From: Sphingomonas sp. NFR04
Lineage (GTDB): Bacteria; Pseudomonadota; Alphaproteobacteria; Sphingomonadales; Sphingomonadaceae
Direction of reading: 5' to 3'
DNA: 64,000 nucleotides
Assembly: GCF_900114095.1 (NCBI RefSeq)
Contig: NZ_FORV01000001.1
Location: forward strand, 558,001 to 622,000
In this document: positions 51,740 through 62,089 of the stretch, piece by piece
Position numbering within the stretch: position 1 is the stretch's first letter
Layout of the letters: each line of letters starts with the position of its first letter
The notes under the pieces: model-generated
The model's input: only the letters and a program-made list of their open reading frames with translations
Databases searched by the model: none
What the model was told of the DNA's origin: nothing
Program-made: the position numbers and the translations under genes

Positions 51740-52927
51740 ATGCATGCCACCACGCATCCTGCCGGCCCGATCGCGCCCGTACTGGGCCGCGGGCTGAACT
51801 TCGCCATGGCGGTGGCGGCGGGTCTCGCCGTCGCCAACATCTATTACAACCAGCCGATGCTCGGCATCCTCGAAGGCGAGATGCCCGGCACGCTGACCGG
51901 CCTCGTCCCCACCGCCACCCAGTTGGGCTACGCGCTCGGCCTGTTCGCGCTGGTGCCGCTGGGCGACCTGGTCGAGCGGCGGCGGCTGATCGTCGTCCAG
52001 TTCCTGGTGCTCGCGGCCGGGCTGGTCGGCGCCGCGCTCGCCCCCTCTTCCGCGATGCTGCTCGTCGCTTCGCTGCTGCTCGGCGCCTCGGCGACGGTGG
52101 CGCAGCAGATCGTGCCCTTCGCGGCGCAGCTTTCCTCGCCCGAGAAGCGCGGCGCCACCGTCGGTACGGTGATGTCAGGCGTGCTTTGCGGCATCCTGCT
52201 CAGCCGCACGCTGGCGGGCTTCGTGGCCGCGCAGGAAGGCTGGCGGGCGATGTTCTGGCTGGGCGTGCCGCTGGCGCTCGCCGCCGCGCTCCTGATGGCG
52301 GTGACATTGCCGCACAGCAAGCCGGCGAGCGACCATAGCTATGCCAGCCTGCTCCGTTCGCTCGTGCACCTGTGGGGCGAGTTCGGCGCGCTGCGCCTCG
52401 CCGCGGTGACCCAGGCGCTGCTGTTCGGCGCATTCACCGCCTTCTGGTCGATCCTCGCGCTCTATCTGCAGACGCCGCGCTTCGGGCTGGGCTCGGAGAT
52501 CGCCGGACTGTTCGGCATCGTCGGCGCGATCGGCATCCTCGCCGCCCCCATCGCCGGCCGCTATGCGGACAAGCGCGGGCCGCAGAAGGTGATCCTCGCC
52601 GGCACGCTGCTCACCGTCGTCTCGTGGATCGTGTTCGGTGTGTGGCATGCGGTCGCCGGACTGGTGATCGGCTGTATCCTGCTCGACTTCGCGGTGCAGA
52701 GCGTGCTCGTCTCCAACCAGCACATTGTCTACGCGCTCCGCCCCGAAGCCCGCTCGCGGCTGAACACGATCTTCATGGGTTCGATGTTCCTCGGCGGTGC
52801 CGGCGGTGCGGCTGCCTCCACCGCGGCCTGGAACGCCGGCGGCTGGACCGCGGTCTCGGCGCTCGGCATCGGCCTCGCCCTCCTCGCATCCGCCCTGCAG
52901 CTCACCGGCCGCCGCAAGGCTGCCTGA
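51740..52927 (+). CDS. Major facilitator superfamily exporter
   Basis: 395 residues with twelve transmembrane segments. Motif A is present as GDLVERRRLIV after TM2, and the N-terminus has AGLAVANIYYNQPMLGIL as in DHA1-type drug exporters. GTMVA-like TM5 segments (GTVMSGVLCGILLSR) mark an antiporter. ATG 51740 is preceded by GAGG. An Old Yellow Enzyme follows 89 bases later, so a combined reduction-and-export response is plausible. Confidence 0.93.
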   Translation: MHATTHPAGPIAPVLGRGLNFAMAVAAGLAVANIYYNQPMLGILEGEMPGTLTGLVPTATQLGYALGLFALVPLGDLVERRRLIVVQFLVLAAGLVGAALAPSSAMLLVASLLLGASATVAQQIVPFAAQLSSPEKRGATVGTVMSGVLCGILLSRTLAGFVAAQEGWRAMFWLGVPLALAAALLMAVTLPHSKPASDHSYASLLRSLVHLWGEFGALRLAAVTQALLFGAFTAFWSILALYLQTPRFGLGSEIAGLFGIVGAIGILAAPIAGRYADKRGPQKVILAGTLLTVVSWIVFGVWHAVAGLVIGCILLDFAVQSVLVSNQHIVYALRPEARSRLNTIFMGSMFLGGAGGAAASTAAWNAGGWTAVSALGIGLALLASALQLTGRRKAA

Positions 52928-53016
52928 GCGCTGCACGCCCACGTCGTTCGCCCCCTCCCCCCTCGGCGAACGGCGTGGCCACCCCCTTGCCCTCTCCCAC
53001 GTCAAGGAACCGGATC

Positions 53017-54135
53017 ATGCACCCCACGCTCTTTTCGCCGGTCACGTTCGGCCGGATCGACCTCCCCCACCGCATCGTGATGGCCCCGCTCACCCGCTCG
53101 CGCGCTGGCGCCGGCAATGTGCCGACCGACATGAGTGTCGACTATTACCGCCAGCGCGCCGGTGCCGGGATGATCATCACCGAAGCCACCCAGATCTCGC
53201 AGCAGGGCCAGGGCTATGCCTGGACGCCGGGCATCCACAGCGCAGCGCAGGTCGCCGGCTGGCGCAAGGTCGCGGATGCCGTGCATGCCGAAGGCGGGCG
53301 AATCGTGATGCAGCTCTGGCATGTCGGCCGGGTCTCGCATCCGGTATTCCAGCCGGGCGGGGCCGCGCCCGTCGCGCCCAGCGAAATGGACGTGCCGGGC
53401 AAGACCTTCATCATCGATGCGCAGGGCAATGGCGCCTGGGCGGACATTCCGCGCCCGCAGGCGCTCGACCTCGACGGCGTCCGCGCGATCGTGGCCGACT
53501 ATGCGCACGCCGCGCGCAATGCGATCGCCGCCGGCATGGACGGCGTCGAAATCCACGCCGCCAACGGATATCTGATCGACCAGTTCATCAACAGCAACAG
53601 CAACCGCCGCACGGACGCCTATGGCGGCTCGATCGAGAACCGCACCCGCTTCCTGTTCGAAGTGGTGGATGCCGTGACGGGCGCGGTGGGCGCCGATCGG
53701 GTCGGCGTGCGCCTGACTCCGATGGGCCGGTTCATCGGCATGGGCGACGATACGCCCGAACAGACCTTCGGCCATGTTGCCCGCGCGTTGGGCAGCCGCG
53801 GTCTCGCCTACCTCCATCTCGTCGAGCCGACAACGCTCGGCGTCGAGACCGACACCGCCTATGATCCCCGCTGGGACGCCATCATCCGGCTGATGCGCGC
53901 GCTCTATCCGGGCAAGCTCCTGCTCGCCGGCGGCTATGATCAGGCCAGCGCCACCCGCGCGCTTGCCGAGGGGCGCGGCGATGCCATCGCCTTCGGCAAG
54001 CTGTTCATTGCCAATCCGGATCTGCCGCATCGCTTCGCGCTGGGCGCGCCGCTCAACGCGCCCGATCCGGCCAGCTTCTTCGGCGGCGATGCGCGGGGCT
54101 ATGTCGACTATCCGCCCCTGCCCGCCGCCGCATGA
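53017..54135 (+). CDS. Old Yellow Enzyme (NemA-like alkene reductase)
   Basis: 372 residues with the FMN-dependent TIM barrel of Old Yellow Enzymes: PLTRSRAGAGNVPT, WHVGRVSHP, the catalytic His/Asn motif as EIHAANGYLIDQF, then RTDAYGGSIENR and LHLVEPTTLG. It reduces activated C=C bonds, as in NemA (N-ethylmaleimide reductase), using NADPH. AAGGAA lies upstream of the ATG. It shares an orientation with the MFS exporter; the LysR gene upstream is the likely regulator. Confidence 0.94.
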   Translation: MHPTLFSPVTFGRIDLPHRIVMAPLTRSRAGAGNVPTDMSVDYYRQRAGAGMIITEATQISQQGQGYAWTPGIHSAAQVAGWRKVADAVHAEGGRIVMQLWHVGRVSHPVFQPGGAAPVAPSEMDVPGKTFIIDAQGNGAWADIPRPQALDLDGVRAIVADYAHAARNAIAAGMDGVEIHAANGYLIDQFINSNSNRRTDAYGGSIENRTRFLFEVVDAVTGAVGADRVGVRLTPMGRFIGMGDDTPEQTFGHVARALGSRGLAYLHLVEPTTLGVETDTAYDPRWDAIIRLMRALYPGKLLLAGGYDQASATRALAEGRGDAIAFGKLFIANPDLPHRFALGAPLNAPDPASFFGGDARGYVDYPPLPAAA

Positions 54136-54246
54136 TTACTCGCGGCGTCCGGAACTAGCATTAGACCGGACGCCGCGCCCATCCTCGCGCGCCACACCGC
54201 GCCACCATGACGAAGGGTGAAGACCGAATCGGGCGCACCGGTGCCT

Positions 54247-55044
54247 TCAAGGCACCAAGGCGCGCTGCGCGATGCGAACGTCACGCGTCGATGGCGGCGG
54301 AAGCGCCACGCCCCGCGGCCAGGGTGCTATTTCCGCCGCATACCGCGCCTCGGCAGCGCCGTACGAACATCCCGCCAGCATCGTCAGGCGCTCGCGATCG
54401 CAAATAGTAAGGCGGGCGCGCTCGCACCGGAGTATCTTCTCGCCCTCAAGCACATGGAAGCAATCGGTGACGCTAGCCCGCCGCGTGTGAAGCGCGCGCG
54501 CGACCTCGTCATGGGTCAACAACAGCGTGTCGCCGTGGCTGCGATCATGGAGCATCAATATCCAGCGGGCAACGCGGCGTTCCAGGGCATCGATCGTGTT
54601 CGAGCCCAGCATCGAGGCCATCTGCTCCAGAAAATTGTCCGCGTACCGCAGCAGATTGGCGCGGAGCGTCGAGCTTTTCGCGCACGCTTCCAGCAGGGGC
54701 CCAGCCGCAATGGACAGGGCGGTACCGCCCTGCATCTCCACGGTTGCGAGGGTGAAGCTCTCTTCCACGCCCATCAGCAGCGACCAGCCGAGCATGCCCT
54801 CATGGCCGACCAGGCCCAAGGCCGGCTGACGATCGCCAAGGAGCGCCTGACGAACACAGAAGATCGCGGTCTCGGGAAAGATCAATTGCACCGCCCCGCA
54901 GGGCGTTCGGCTCACCCGGTCCTCGCGGCAGAAGTGAAGGCGGGATAGGTGGGGGATCAGCAACCCTGCATCGCTCTGCGGAAGCGATCGCAGAAGCAGA
55001 TTGCCGCGGATGTCCGGCGCATAGTGGGCGTTCGGTTTCGACAT
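54247..55044 (-). CDS. Crp/Fnr-family transcriptional regulator
   Basis: 265 residues. A cyclic-nucleotide-binding-like beta-roll fills about residues 30-130 (FPETAIFCVRQALLGDRQPA; LGWSLLMGVEES), a dimer helix follows, and the C-terminal HTH is DEVARALHTRRASVTDCFHV. The cysteines (Cys39 and Cys63) do not form the Fnr iron-sulfur cluster pattern. It is divergent from two ferritin-like genes and an Nramp gene. A 5-4-5 dyad at 55134-55147 lies between them, so it probably regulates metal handling (inference). Confidence 0.9.
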   Translation of the reverse strand: MSKPNAHYAPDIRGNLLLRSLPQSDAGLLIPHLSRLHFCREDRVSRTPCGAVQLIFPETAIFCVRQALLGDRQPALGLVGHEGMLGWSLLMGVEESFTLATVEMQGGTALSIAAGPLLEACAKSSTLRANLLRYADNFLEQMASMLGSNTIDALERRVARWILMLHDRSHGDTLLLTHDEVARALHTRRASVTDCFHVLEGEKILRCERARLTICDRERLTMLAGCSYGAAEARYAAEIAPWPRGVALPPPSTRDVRIAQRALVP

Positions 55045-55133
55045 CGGCGCGACCCGCTCCTCTCCTCGTTGCCTGTTAGCTTCGCAACGTGCGGCGCCAC
55101 GGATGCAAGAAAACGCCGTGCATGGGAGATTTT

Positions 55134-55147
55134 GTACGACACCGTAC
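55134..55147. promoter_or_regulatory. Candidate Crp/Fnr-type operator
   Basis: GTACG (55134-55138) - ACAC - CGTAC (55143-55147) is a perfect 5-4-5 dyad, the geometry of Crp/Fnr sites. It lies in the 179-base divergent gap, 90 bases from the regulator start and 77 bases before the first ferritin-like gene. Confidence 0.45.
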
Positions 55148-55223
55148 CCAGCCCGCGCCGAACCGGAACTGCTTGAAAACGCGCGGGGTTCGAACCGCTG
55201 CTACCATCAGGGAGGCGTGCGCG

Positions 55224-56174
55224 ATGAATCAGGAAGTCGAGCTTATCGAAGCGTTCGAGCAACAAGCCCAGCGGCGAAAAGATCGTCGGGAATTCTTCAA
55301 GGCGTTCGCGCTTACCGCCGTGGCCGGTGGCGGGCTGGCGATGGCGACCAGCGTCCAGCGCGCCGCCGCACAGACGACGCTCACCGATGGCGACGTCCTC
55401 AATTTCGCGCTGAACCTCGAATATCTGGAGGCGCAATTCTATGCCTATGCGGCCAATGGCGTCGGCCTTTCCGCCGACCTGCTGACCGGATCCGGCAAGA
55501 TCGGTGCGGCCGTGGGCGCGCGCCAGGCGACCTTCAACGATCCCGCGGTCGCCGCCTATGCCCAGGAAATCGCGGCGGACGAACGCGCCCATGTCGCGTT
55601 TCTACGCAGCGCCATCGGCGCCACCGCCGTGGGACAACCCCAGATCGACATCGGCGTATCGCCGACCAGCGCCTTCTCCAACGCGGCCCGCGCCGCGGGG
55701 CTGATCGGCGCGGGCGAATCCTTCGACCCTTATGCGAGCGACGAGAACTTCCTCCTCGGCGCGTTCATCTTCGAGGATGTCGGGGTCACCGCCTACAAGG
55801 GCGCCTCGCCGCTGATCACCAACAAGGTGTTCCTCGAGGCCGCGGCAGGCATCCTCGCGGTCGAGGCCTATCATGCCGCGCTCGTCCGCACGACGCTCGA
55901 CGCCAAGGGGATCGCAGCCCCCAGCCTGGTGGACGCGACCGAGGCGATCTCGAACGCGCGCGACAGTCTCGATGGGCCGAGCGACGACGACCAGGGCATT
56001 CGGGCGATCGGCACGTCCAGCAACATCGCCCCCCTCGATGCCAACGGCCTCGCCTATAGCCGCTCCACGGGCCAGGTCCTCAACATCGTCTACCTGAACA
56101 AGGCGGCCGTCACTGCCGGCGGATTTTTCCCCAACGGCGTCAACGGCACCATCGTCACCAGCGCAGCGAACTGA
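55224..56174 (+). CDS. Tat-exported ferritin-like (four-helix diiron-type) protein
   Basis: 316 residues. The N-terminus carries a twin-arginine signal (DRREFFKAFALTAVAGGGLA; RR at 21-22). The ferritin-like bundle retains possible metal ligands: Glu69 in LEYLEAQFY, Glu120 and His123 in DERAHVAF, Glu in FEDVGVTAY, and Glu-xxx-His in AVEAYHAAL. These helices fit a dinuclear iron or manganese site. A second copy follows after 27 bases, then an Nramp transporter. Periplasmic metal binding or oxidation is the best inference; there is no experimental role for this family here. Confidence 0.9.
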   Translation: MNQEVELIEAFEQQAQRRKDRREFFKAFALTAVAGGGLAMATSVQRAAAQTTLTDGDVLNFALNLEYLEAQFYAYAANGVGLSADLLTGSGKIGAAVGARQATFNDPAVAAYAQEIAADERAHVAFLRSAIGATAVGQPQIDIGVSPTSAFSNAARAAGLIGAGESFDPYASDENFLLGAFIFEDVGVTAYKGASPLITNKVFLEAAAGILAVEAYHAALVRTTLDAKGIAAPSLVDATEAISNARDSLDGPSDDDQGIRAIGTSSNIAPLDANGLAYSRSTGQVLNIVYLNKAAVTAGGFFPNGVNGTIVTSAAN

Positions 56175-56201
56175 TCGCTCGGCTCCAGGGAGGATTCAGC
56201 C

Positions 56202-57194
56202 ATGAACCACGATATCGTTCTCCAGGTCCTGGACGCGTGCGATGCGCGCCGCGCCGAGCGCCGGGCCTTCATGAAAAATGCCGGCTTTGCGGTTGCCGGC
56301 GCTACCATGCTCGCCGCGTGCAGCAGCAACGACGACGGGCCGGGATCGATGATCACGCCTACGCCGACGCCGACACCCACACCCAGCCCGTCGGGCGCGC
56401 TCTCCGATCAGGACGTGCTGAACTTCGCGCTGAACCTCGAATATCTCGAAGCGCAGTTCTACTCGTTCGCTGCCAATGGCGTTTCGCTGCCCGCCAGCCT
56501 GCTGTCCGGTACGGGCCAGGCCGGCGCACCGAACGGCGCGCGGCAGGTGGACTTCAAGGATGCCGCGGTGGCGCGCTATGCCCGGGAGATCGCCGGGGAC
56601 GAACAGGCCCACGTCGCCTTCCTGCGCAGCGCTCTCGGCAGCGTCGCGGTCGCACAGCCCAATCTGGATCTGTCCACCGATGTGAACGGTGCCTTCTCGA
56701 CCGCGGCGCGCGCCGCCGGGCTGGTCGGCGCCAACCAGGCGTTCGACCCATATGCGAGCGACGAGAATTTCCTGCTCGCGGCCTTCATCTTCGAGGATGT
56801 CGGGGTCAGCGCCTATAAGGGCGCCTCGCCGCTGATCACCAACAAGACCTATCTCGAGGCGGCAGCCGGTATCCTCGCCGCAGAGGCCTATCACGCCGGG
56901 CTGATCCGTACGACGCTGTATCGCAAGGGGCTGACGACGCCCGCGCTCATCGATGCCACCGAAGCCATTTCCAACGCACGCGATAGCCTGGACGGATCGA
57001 GCGACCTCGACCAGGGTATCCGCCCGATCGGCGCTGCCACCAACATCGTGCCGACCGATTCCAACGGCGTGGCGTTCAGCCGCTCCGCCGGCCAGGTGCT
57101 CAACATCGCCTATCTCAACAAGGCCTCGGTGGATCGCGGCGGGTTCTTTCCCACCGGCGTCAACGGTACGATCAAGCTCAGCGCCGCCAGCTGA
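56202..57194 (+). CDS. Second ferritin-like protein, Tat lipoprotein with Pro-Thr linker
   Basis: 330 residues, a close paralogue of the upstream gene (the two share most of [27 protein letters not shown] and the GASPLITNK block). The twin-arginine motif RRAFMK (20-25) is followed by lipobox LAAC (Cys40), so it should be membrane-anchored. [14 protein letters not shown] linker separates anchor and bundle. Metal ligands equivalent to those of the first copy are kept. Its TGA shares a base with the ATG of the Nramp gene (TGATG at 57192-57196), giving translational coupling. Confidence 0.9.
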   Translation: MNHDIVLQVLDACDARRAERRAFMKNAGFAVAGATMLAACSSNDDGPGSMITPTPTPTPTPSPSGALSDQDVLNFALNLEYLEAQFYSFAANGVSLPASLLSGTGQAGAPNGARQVDFKDAAVARYAREIAGDEQAHVAFLRSALGSVAVAQPNLDLSTDVNGAFSTAARAAGLVGANQAFDPYASDENFLLAAFIFEDVGVSAYKGASPLITNKTYLEAAAGILAAEAYHAGLIRTTLYRKGLTTPALIDATEAISNARDSLDGSSDLDQGIRPIGAATNIVPTDSNGVAFSRSAGQVLNIAYLNKASVDRGGFFPTGVNGTIKLSAAS

Positions 57195-58537
57195 TGCCAC
57201 CGTTCGAGGGGGAAATGGGCGCTCCCGGGGGCTCGACCGCGATCCAGGCGGCGAGCCTTCCCGGCGCGTTCCGCAGCGTCGCCGTGCCTGCAGCCGCGGG
57301 GTTCTGGCGCAAGCTGGGTGCCTTCGCCGGGCCCGGCTATCTCGTCGCCGTCGGCTATATGGACCCGGGCAACTGGGCGACCGGCCTCGCCGGTGGGTCG
57401 GCATTCGGCTATACGCTGCTGTCGGTCATCCTGCTTTCGAACCTGATGGCGATGCTGCTCCAGAGCCTGTCGGCGAAGCTGGGCATCGTCACCGGCATGG
57501 ATCTCGCCCAGGCCTGCCGCGCCCGCTACGGGCTGGTGCCCCGACTGTGCCTCTGGCTGCTCTGCGAACTGGCGATCATCGCGTGCGATCTGGCGGAGGT
57601 GATCGGCACGGCGGTAGCGCTGAAGCTGCTGTTCGGGCTGCCGCTGGTGGCCGGCATCGTGGTCACGTCGCTCGACGTCTTGTTGATCCTGCTGCTGCAG
57701 CGGCGTGGATTCCGGCAACTCGAGGCATTCATCGTCGCGCTGCTGATCGTCATCGCGCTCTGCTTCGCGGTGGAGCTCGTCTGGGCGCAGCCGAGCCTCG
57801 CGGCGATCGGCGCGGGGCTGGTGCCCTCACCGGAAATCGTGACCAATCCCGCCATGCTGTACGTCGCGATCGGCATCCTCGGCGCGACGGTGATGCCGCA
57901 CAATCTCTACCTTCACTCCTCGATCGTGCAGACCCGCGCGTTCGACCGCAGCGACAGCGGCAAGCGCGAAGCCATCCGGCTGGCTACGATCGACAGCACG
58001 ATGGCGCTCGGCCTCGCGCTGTTCGTCAACGCCGCGATCCTGGTTCTCGCCGCAGCGGCGTTCCACGGCGCGGGCAAGACGCAAGTAGCGGAAATCAGCG
58101 ATGCCTATGCGTTGCTGGCCCCGGCACTGGGCGCGGGCGTGGCGAGCACGCTGTTTGCAGTGGCGCTGCTCGCATCCGGTCAGAACTCCACGATCACCGG
58201 CACGCTTGCGGGGCAGATCGTGATGGAGGGCTTTCTGGACCTGCGGCTGCCGCATTGGCTGCGGCGGATGATCACGCGCGGCCTCGCGATCGTGCCTGCC
58301 GCTGCAGTCGCGGGCATGTACGGGGACGGCGGCGTGGCGAAGCTCCTCGTGCTGAGCCAGGTGGTATTGAGCCTGCAACTTCCTTTCGCCGTCGTTCCTC
58401 TCGTGCGCTTTACCGGCGACCGGGCGCTGATGGGGCGCTTCGCCAATGGCCGATTGATTCGAACCGGTGCGATCCTTGTCACAACCGTCGTGATCCTGTT
58501 GAATGGCGTTCTGATAACCCAGATGGTTCTTGGCTGA
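57194..58537 (+). CDS. Nramp-family divalent metal (Mn/Fe) transporter
   Basis: 447 residues with about eleven transmembrane segments. The two metal-site motifs are MDPGN in TM1 (DPGN at 57-60) and MPHNLYLHS in TM6 (MPH at 234-236). Nramp proteins import Mn2+ or Fe2+ with protons. The start at 57194 overlaps the ferritin-like stop; an ATG at 57215 behind AGGGGGAA is an alternative. It is the last gene of a metal operon, pairing cytoplasmic-membrane import with two exported ferritin-like proteins. Confidence 0.94.
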   Translation: MPPFEGEMGAPGGSTAIQAASLPGAFRSVAVPAAAGFWRKLGAFAGPGYLVAVGYMDPGNWATGLAGGSAFGYTLLSVILLSNLMAMLLQSLSAKLGIVTGMDLAQACRARYGLVPRLCLWLLCELAIIACDLAEVIGTAVALKLLFGLPLVAGIVVTSLDVLLILLLQRRGFRQLEAFIVALLIVIALCFAVELVWAQPSLAAIGAGLVPSPEIVTNPAMLYVAIGILGATVMPHNLYLHSSIVQTRAFDRSDSGKREAIRLATIDSTMALGLALFVNAAILVLAAAAFHGAGKTQVAEISDAYALLAPALGAGVASTLFAVALLASGQNSTITGTLAGQIVMEGFLDLRLPHWLRRMITRGLAIVPAAAVAGMYGDGGVAKLLVLSQVVLSLQLPFAVVPLVRFTGDRALMGRFANGRLIRTGAILVTTVVILLNGVLITQMVLG

Positions 58538-58801
58538 TGTCGTATGTTCGCCGCTCCGGGAGCGCAGTGAGGAACCGAGGAGGCCGTGAATCGACGATGC
58601 ATGTGTCGACTGCTGACAAAAGCGCGATCGTCATTCCGCTGTTCGCGCGGCATCAGGCGATGACGGGAGCAGCCTTTCGCAGGTGCGCGACGGTCAGTCT
58701 CGGCCGGACGGAGCTGGGCCGATGAGCATCCATGCCCGGTTTTCCCATCGGCGAGCCGTGCGGGTGGGCGATATATACGGCAGAGGCCGCCGTCCCACCG
58801 G

Positions 58802-60758
<1,957 letters not shown>

Positions 60759-60766
<8 letters not shown>

Positions 60767-61397
60767 CGTCCCCCACCACCCGGGCGATGAATTCGTCGAG
60801 CAGCTCCTTCAGCTTTTCGAGCGAGGGGATATCCATGATCATGGCGATATAGCCGCGAATGTCGCGCTTGCGCACGGCGAAGTCGATATAGAGGAACAGC
60901 ACCAGCCCGTCCTCATCCTCGGCATCGTCGATCTCGAACAGCGTCGCGCTATTGCCGTGCAGCACCTCGGGAATGGTCATCGCCAGCGAGCGCTTGAGCA
61001 TGTTGGCGATCGTGGCGAGGCAGGAATTGAGGATGACGTTGCCGGTTTCGGTCAGCGCCTCGCGCTCCATCTCGGCCAGGTCCGCGGCGGAGAGGCTCTC
61101 GCCGGTGACGGCGCGGACCAGCTCCAGGCTGTTGCTCTCGGGAAAGATGAGCAGCGCGCGGCCGGCAAAGGCGCCGTCGAAATCCTGCCGCACGGCGACA
61201 AGATCGGCCGCCTCGCGCTCGCTGATCAGCCGGGCCGCCCGGCGCTGGCTGACGATGTCGATCGCGGGGACGGACAAGGTCACCTGGTCGCCGATCATCT
61301 TGCGCAGGCTGGAGGCGGCGCGCCCGACGCCGATATTGACGATCTCGGTCAGCGCGTCGCGCTCGAGTTCGCCGAGCATCACGCTGTCGCGGATCAC
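60759..61397 (-). CDS. CheC/CheX-type CheY phosphatase
   Basis: 212 residues with the two CheC helical signatures: ALTEIVNIGVGRAASSLRK and EALTETGNVILNSCLATIAN, each holding the ExxN residues that attack CheY-P. CheC dephosphorylates CheY in many non-enteric chemotaxis systems. It overlaps the upstream CheY by four bases (61394-61397) and the downstream kinase by eight, so all three are co-translated. An internal ATG at 61379 is an alternative start. Confidence 0.9.
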
Positions 61398-61777
61398 GCC
61401 TTCGCCGATCGCAGGCGGAGCGCGGCGCCAGAGAGAAACGCCTCCAGGCTGTCCGCGCTGACCGGCTTGGGAACGAACGCGGCCCCGATCGCGCGGGCGC
61501 GGGCGATGATCTCGTCCTGGATGTTGGCGGTGATGATGGCGATGGGCATGTCCGGACGCATCGCGTGGAGTTCGCCGGCGAGTTCCAGCCCGTCCTTCTC
61601 GGCCATGTTGAAGTCGATCAGCGCGACATCCACCGGCTGGGCGGCGATCACCTCGTGCGCCTGCGCCGCGCTGCCCGCCTCCGCCTTCTGCCAGTCCGGC
61701 TGCAGCTCTGCGAGGGCCTTGCCGGCGACGATGCGCGCAAGTTTGCTGTCATCGACGATAAGAACGGTAACCGGCAT
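61394..61777 (-). CDS. CheY-like single-domain response regulator
   Basis: 127 residues, a stand-alone receiver. LIVDDSKLAR gives the acidic pair, LIDFNM carries phospho-acceptor Asp55, IAIITAN gives the switch Thr, and FVPKPV the conserved Lys. It has no output domain, like CheY. ATG 61777 is preferred (GGAG upstream) over a start at 61828. Placed between a STAS gene and a CheC gene, it is likely phosphorylated by the CheA of this operon and dephosphorylated by the CheC. Confidence 0.93.
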   Translation of the reverse strand: MPVTVLIVDDSKLARIVAGKALAELQPDWQKAEAGSAAQAHEVIAAQPVDVALIDFNMAEKDGLELAGELHAMRPDMPIAIITANIQDEIIARARAIGAAFVPKPVSADSLEAFLSGAALRLRSAKA

Positions 61778-61855
61778 TCGGAACTCCAGATCAAGACCTC
61801 TGCAGCGCGAAGCGGTTCGCCTGCGCAACGGTTCTAGCGGTGAATCATCTCGATG

Positions 61856-62089
61856 TCATTGCAGCAGATTAAGCAGGTATCGTGCCAGAAACGCGCCGGC
61901 CGGCACACCGCGCACCGGTGGCCGTGCGGCAAGCAGCACCTGCGCCACTGCAAGATGCAGCCGCTGCGCCGCGCCCAGATCGACCGTTCGCCCGGGATTT
62001 TCCTGCAACGCGACCAGCAACGTATCCGCATCCTCGGCCGTGCATCGCCCGATCAGATGGATGGCATCGGCGTCGATCCGGACCGTCAT
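61856..62089 (-). CDS. Small STAS-like protein
   Basis: 77 residues with the STAS fold pattern: an N-terminal strand (VRIDADAIHLIGR), a central CTAEDADTLLVALQEN and a conserved ...VDLGAAQRLHLAVAQVLL region where anti-anti-sigma factors and MlaB-like proteins bind a partner. It is too short to be certain. It starts within the CheA stop (four-base overlap at 62086-62089), so it belongs to the chemotaxis-like operon. A partner-binding or regulatory role is inference. Confidence 0.75.
   Translation of the reverse strand: MTVRIDADAIHLIGRCTAEDADTLLVALQENPGRTVDLGAAQRLHLAVAQVLLAARPPVRGVPAGAFLARYLLNLLQ

Noticed and set aside
55180..55205. tRNA T-arm-like sequence (GGTTCGAACC followed by CTACCA)
   Set aside because: The flanking five-base stem does not pair and no anticodon or D-arm lies upstream. 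It is a chance TTCGAA palindrome in the leader of the ferritin-like gene.
56350..56400. ACGCCGACGCC-like tandem repeat
   Set aside because: It is the coding repeat of a Thr-Pro linker in the second ferritin-like protein, not a non-coding repeat or CRISPR.
58552..58564. CGCTCC-G-GGAGCG palindrome after the Nramp stop
   Set aside because: A one-base loop cannot form a terminator hairpin, and there is no T-tract.
58591..58609. TCGAC...GTCGA dyad downstream of the Nramp gene
   Set aside because: Arms are only five bases, the position is 3' of the operon, and the 264-base gap shows no other signal. Not strong enough to call a site.
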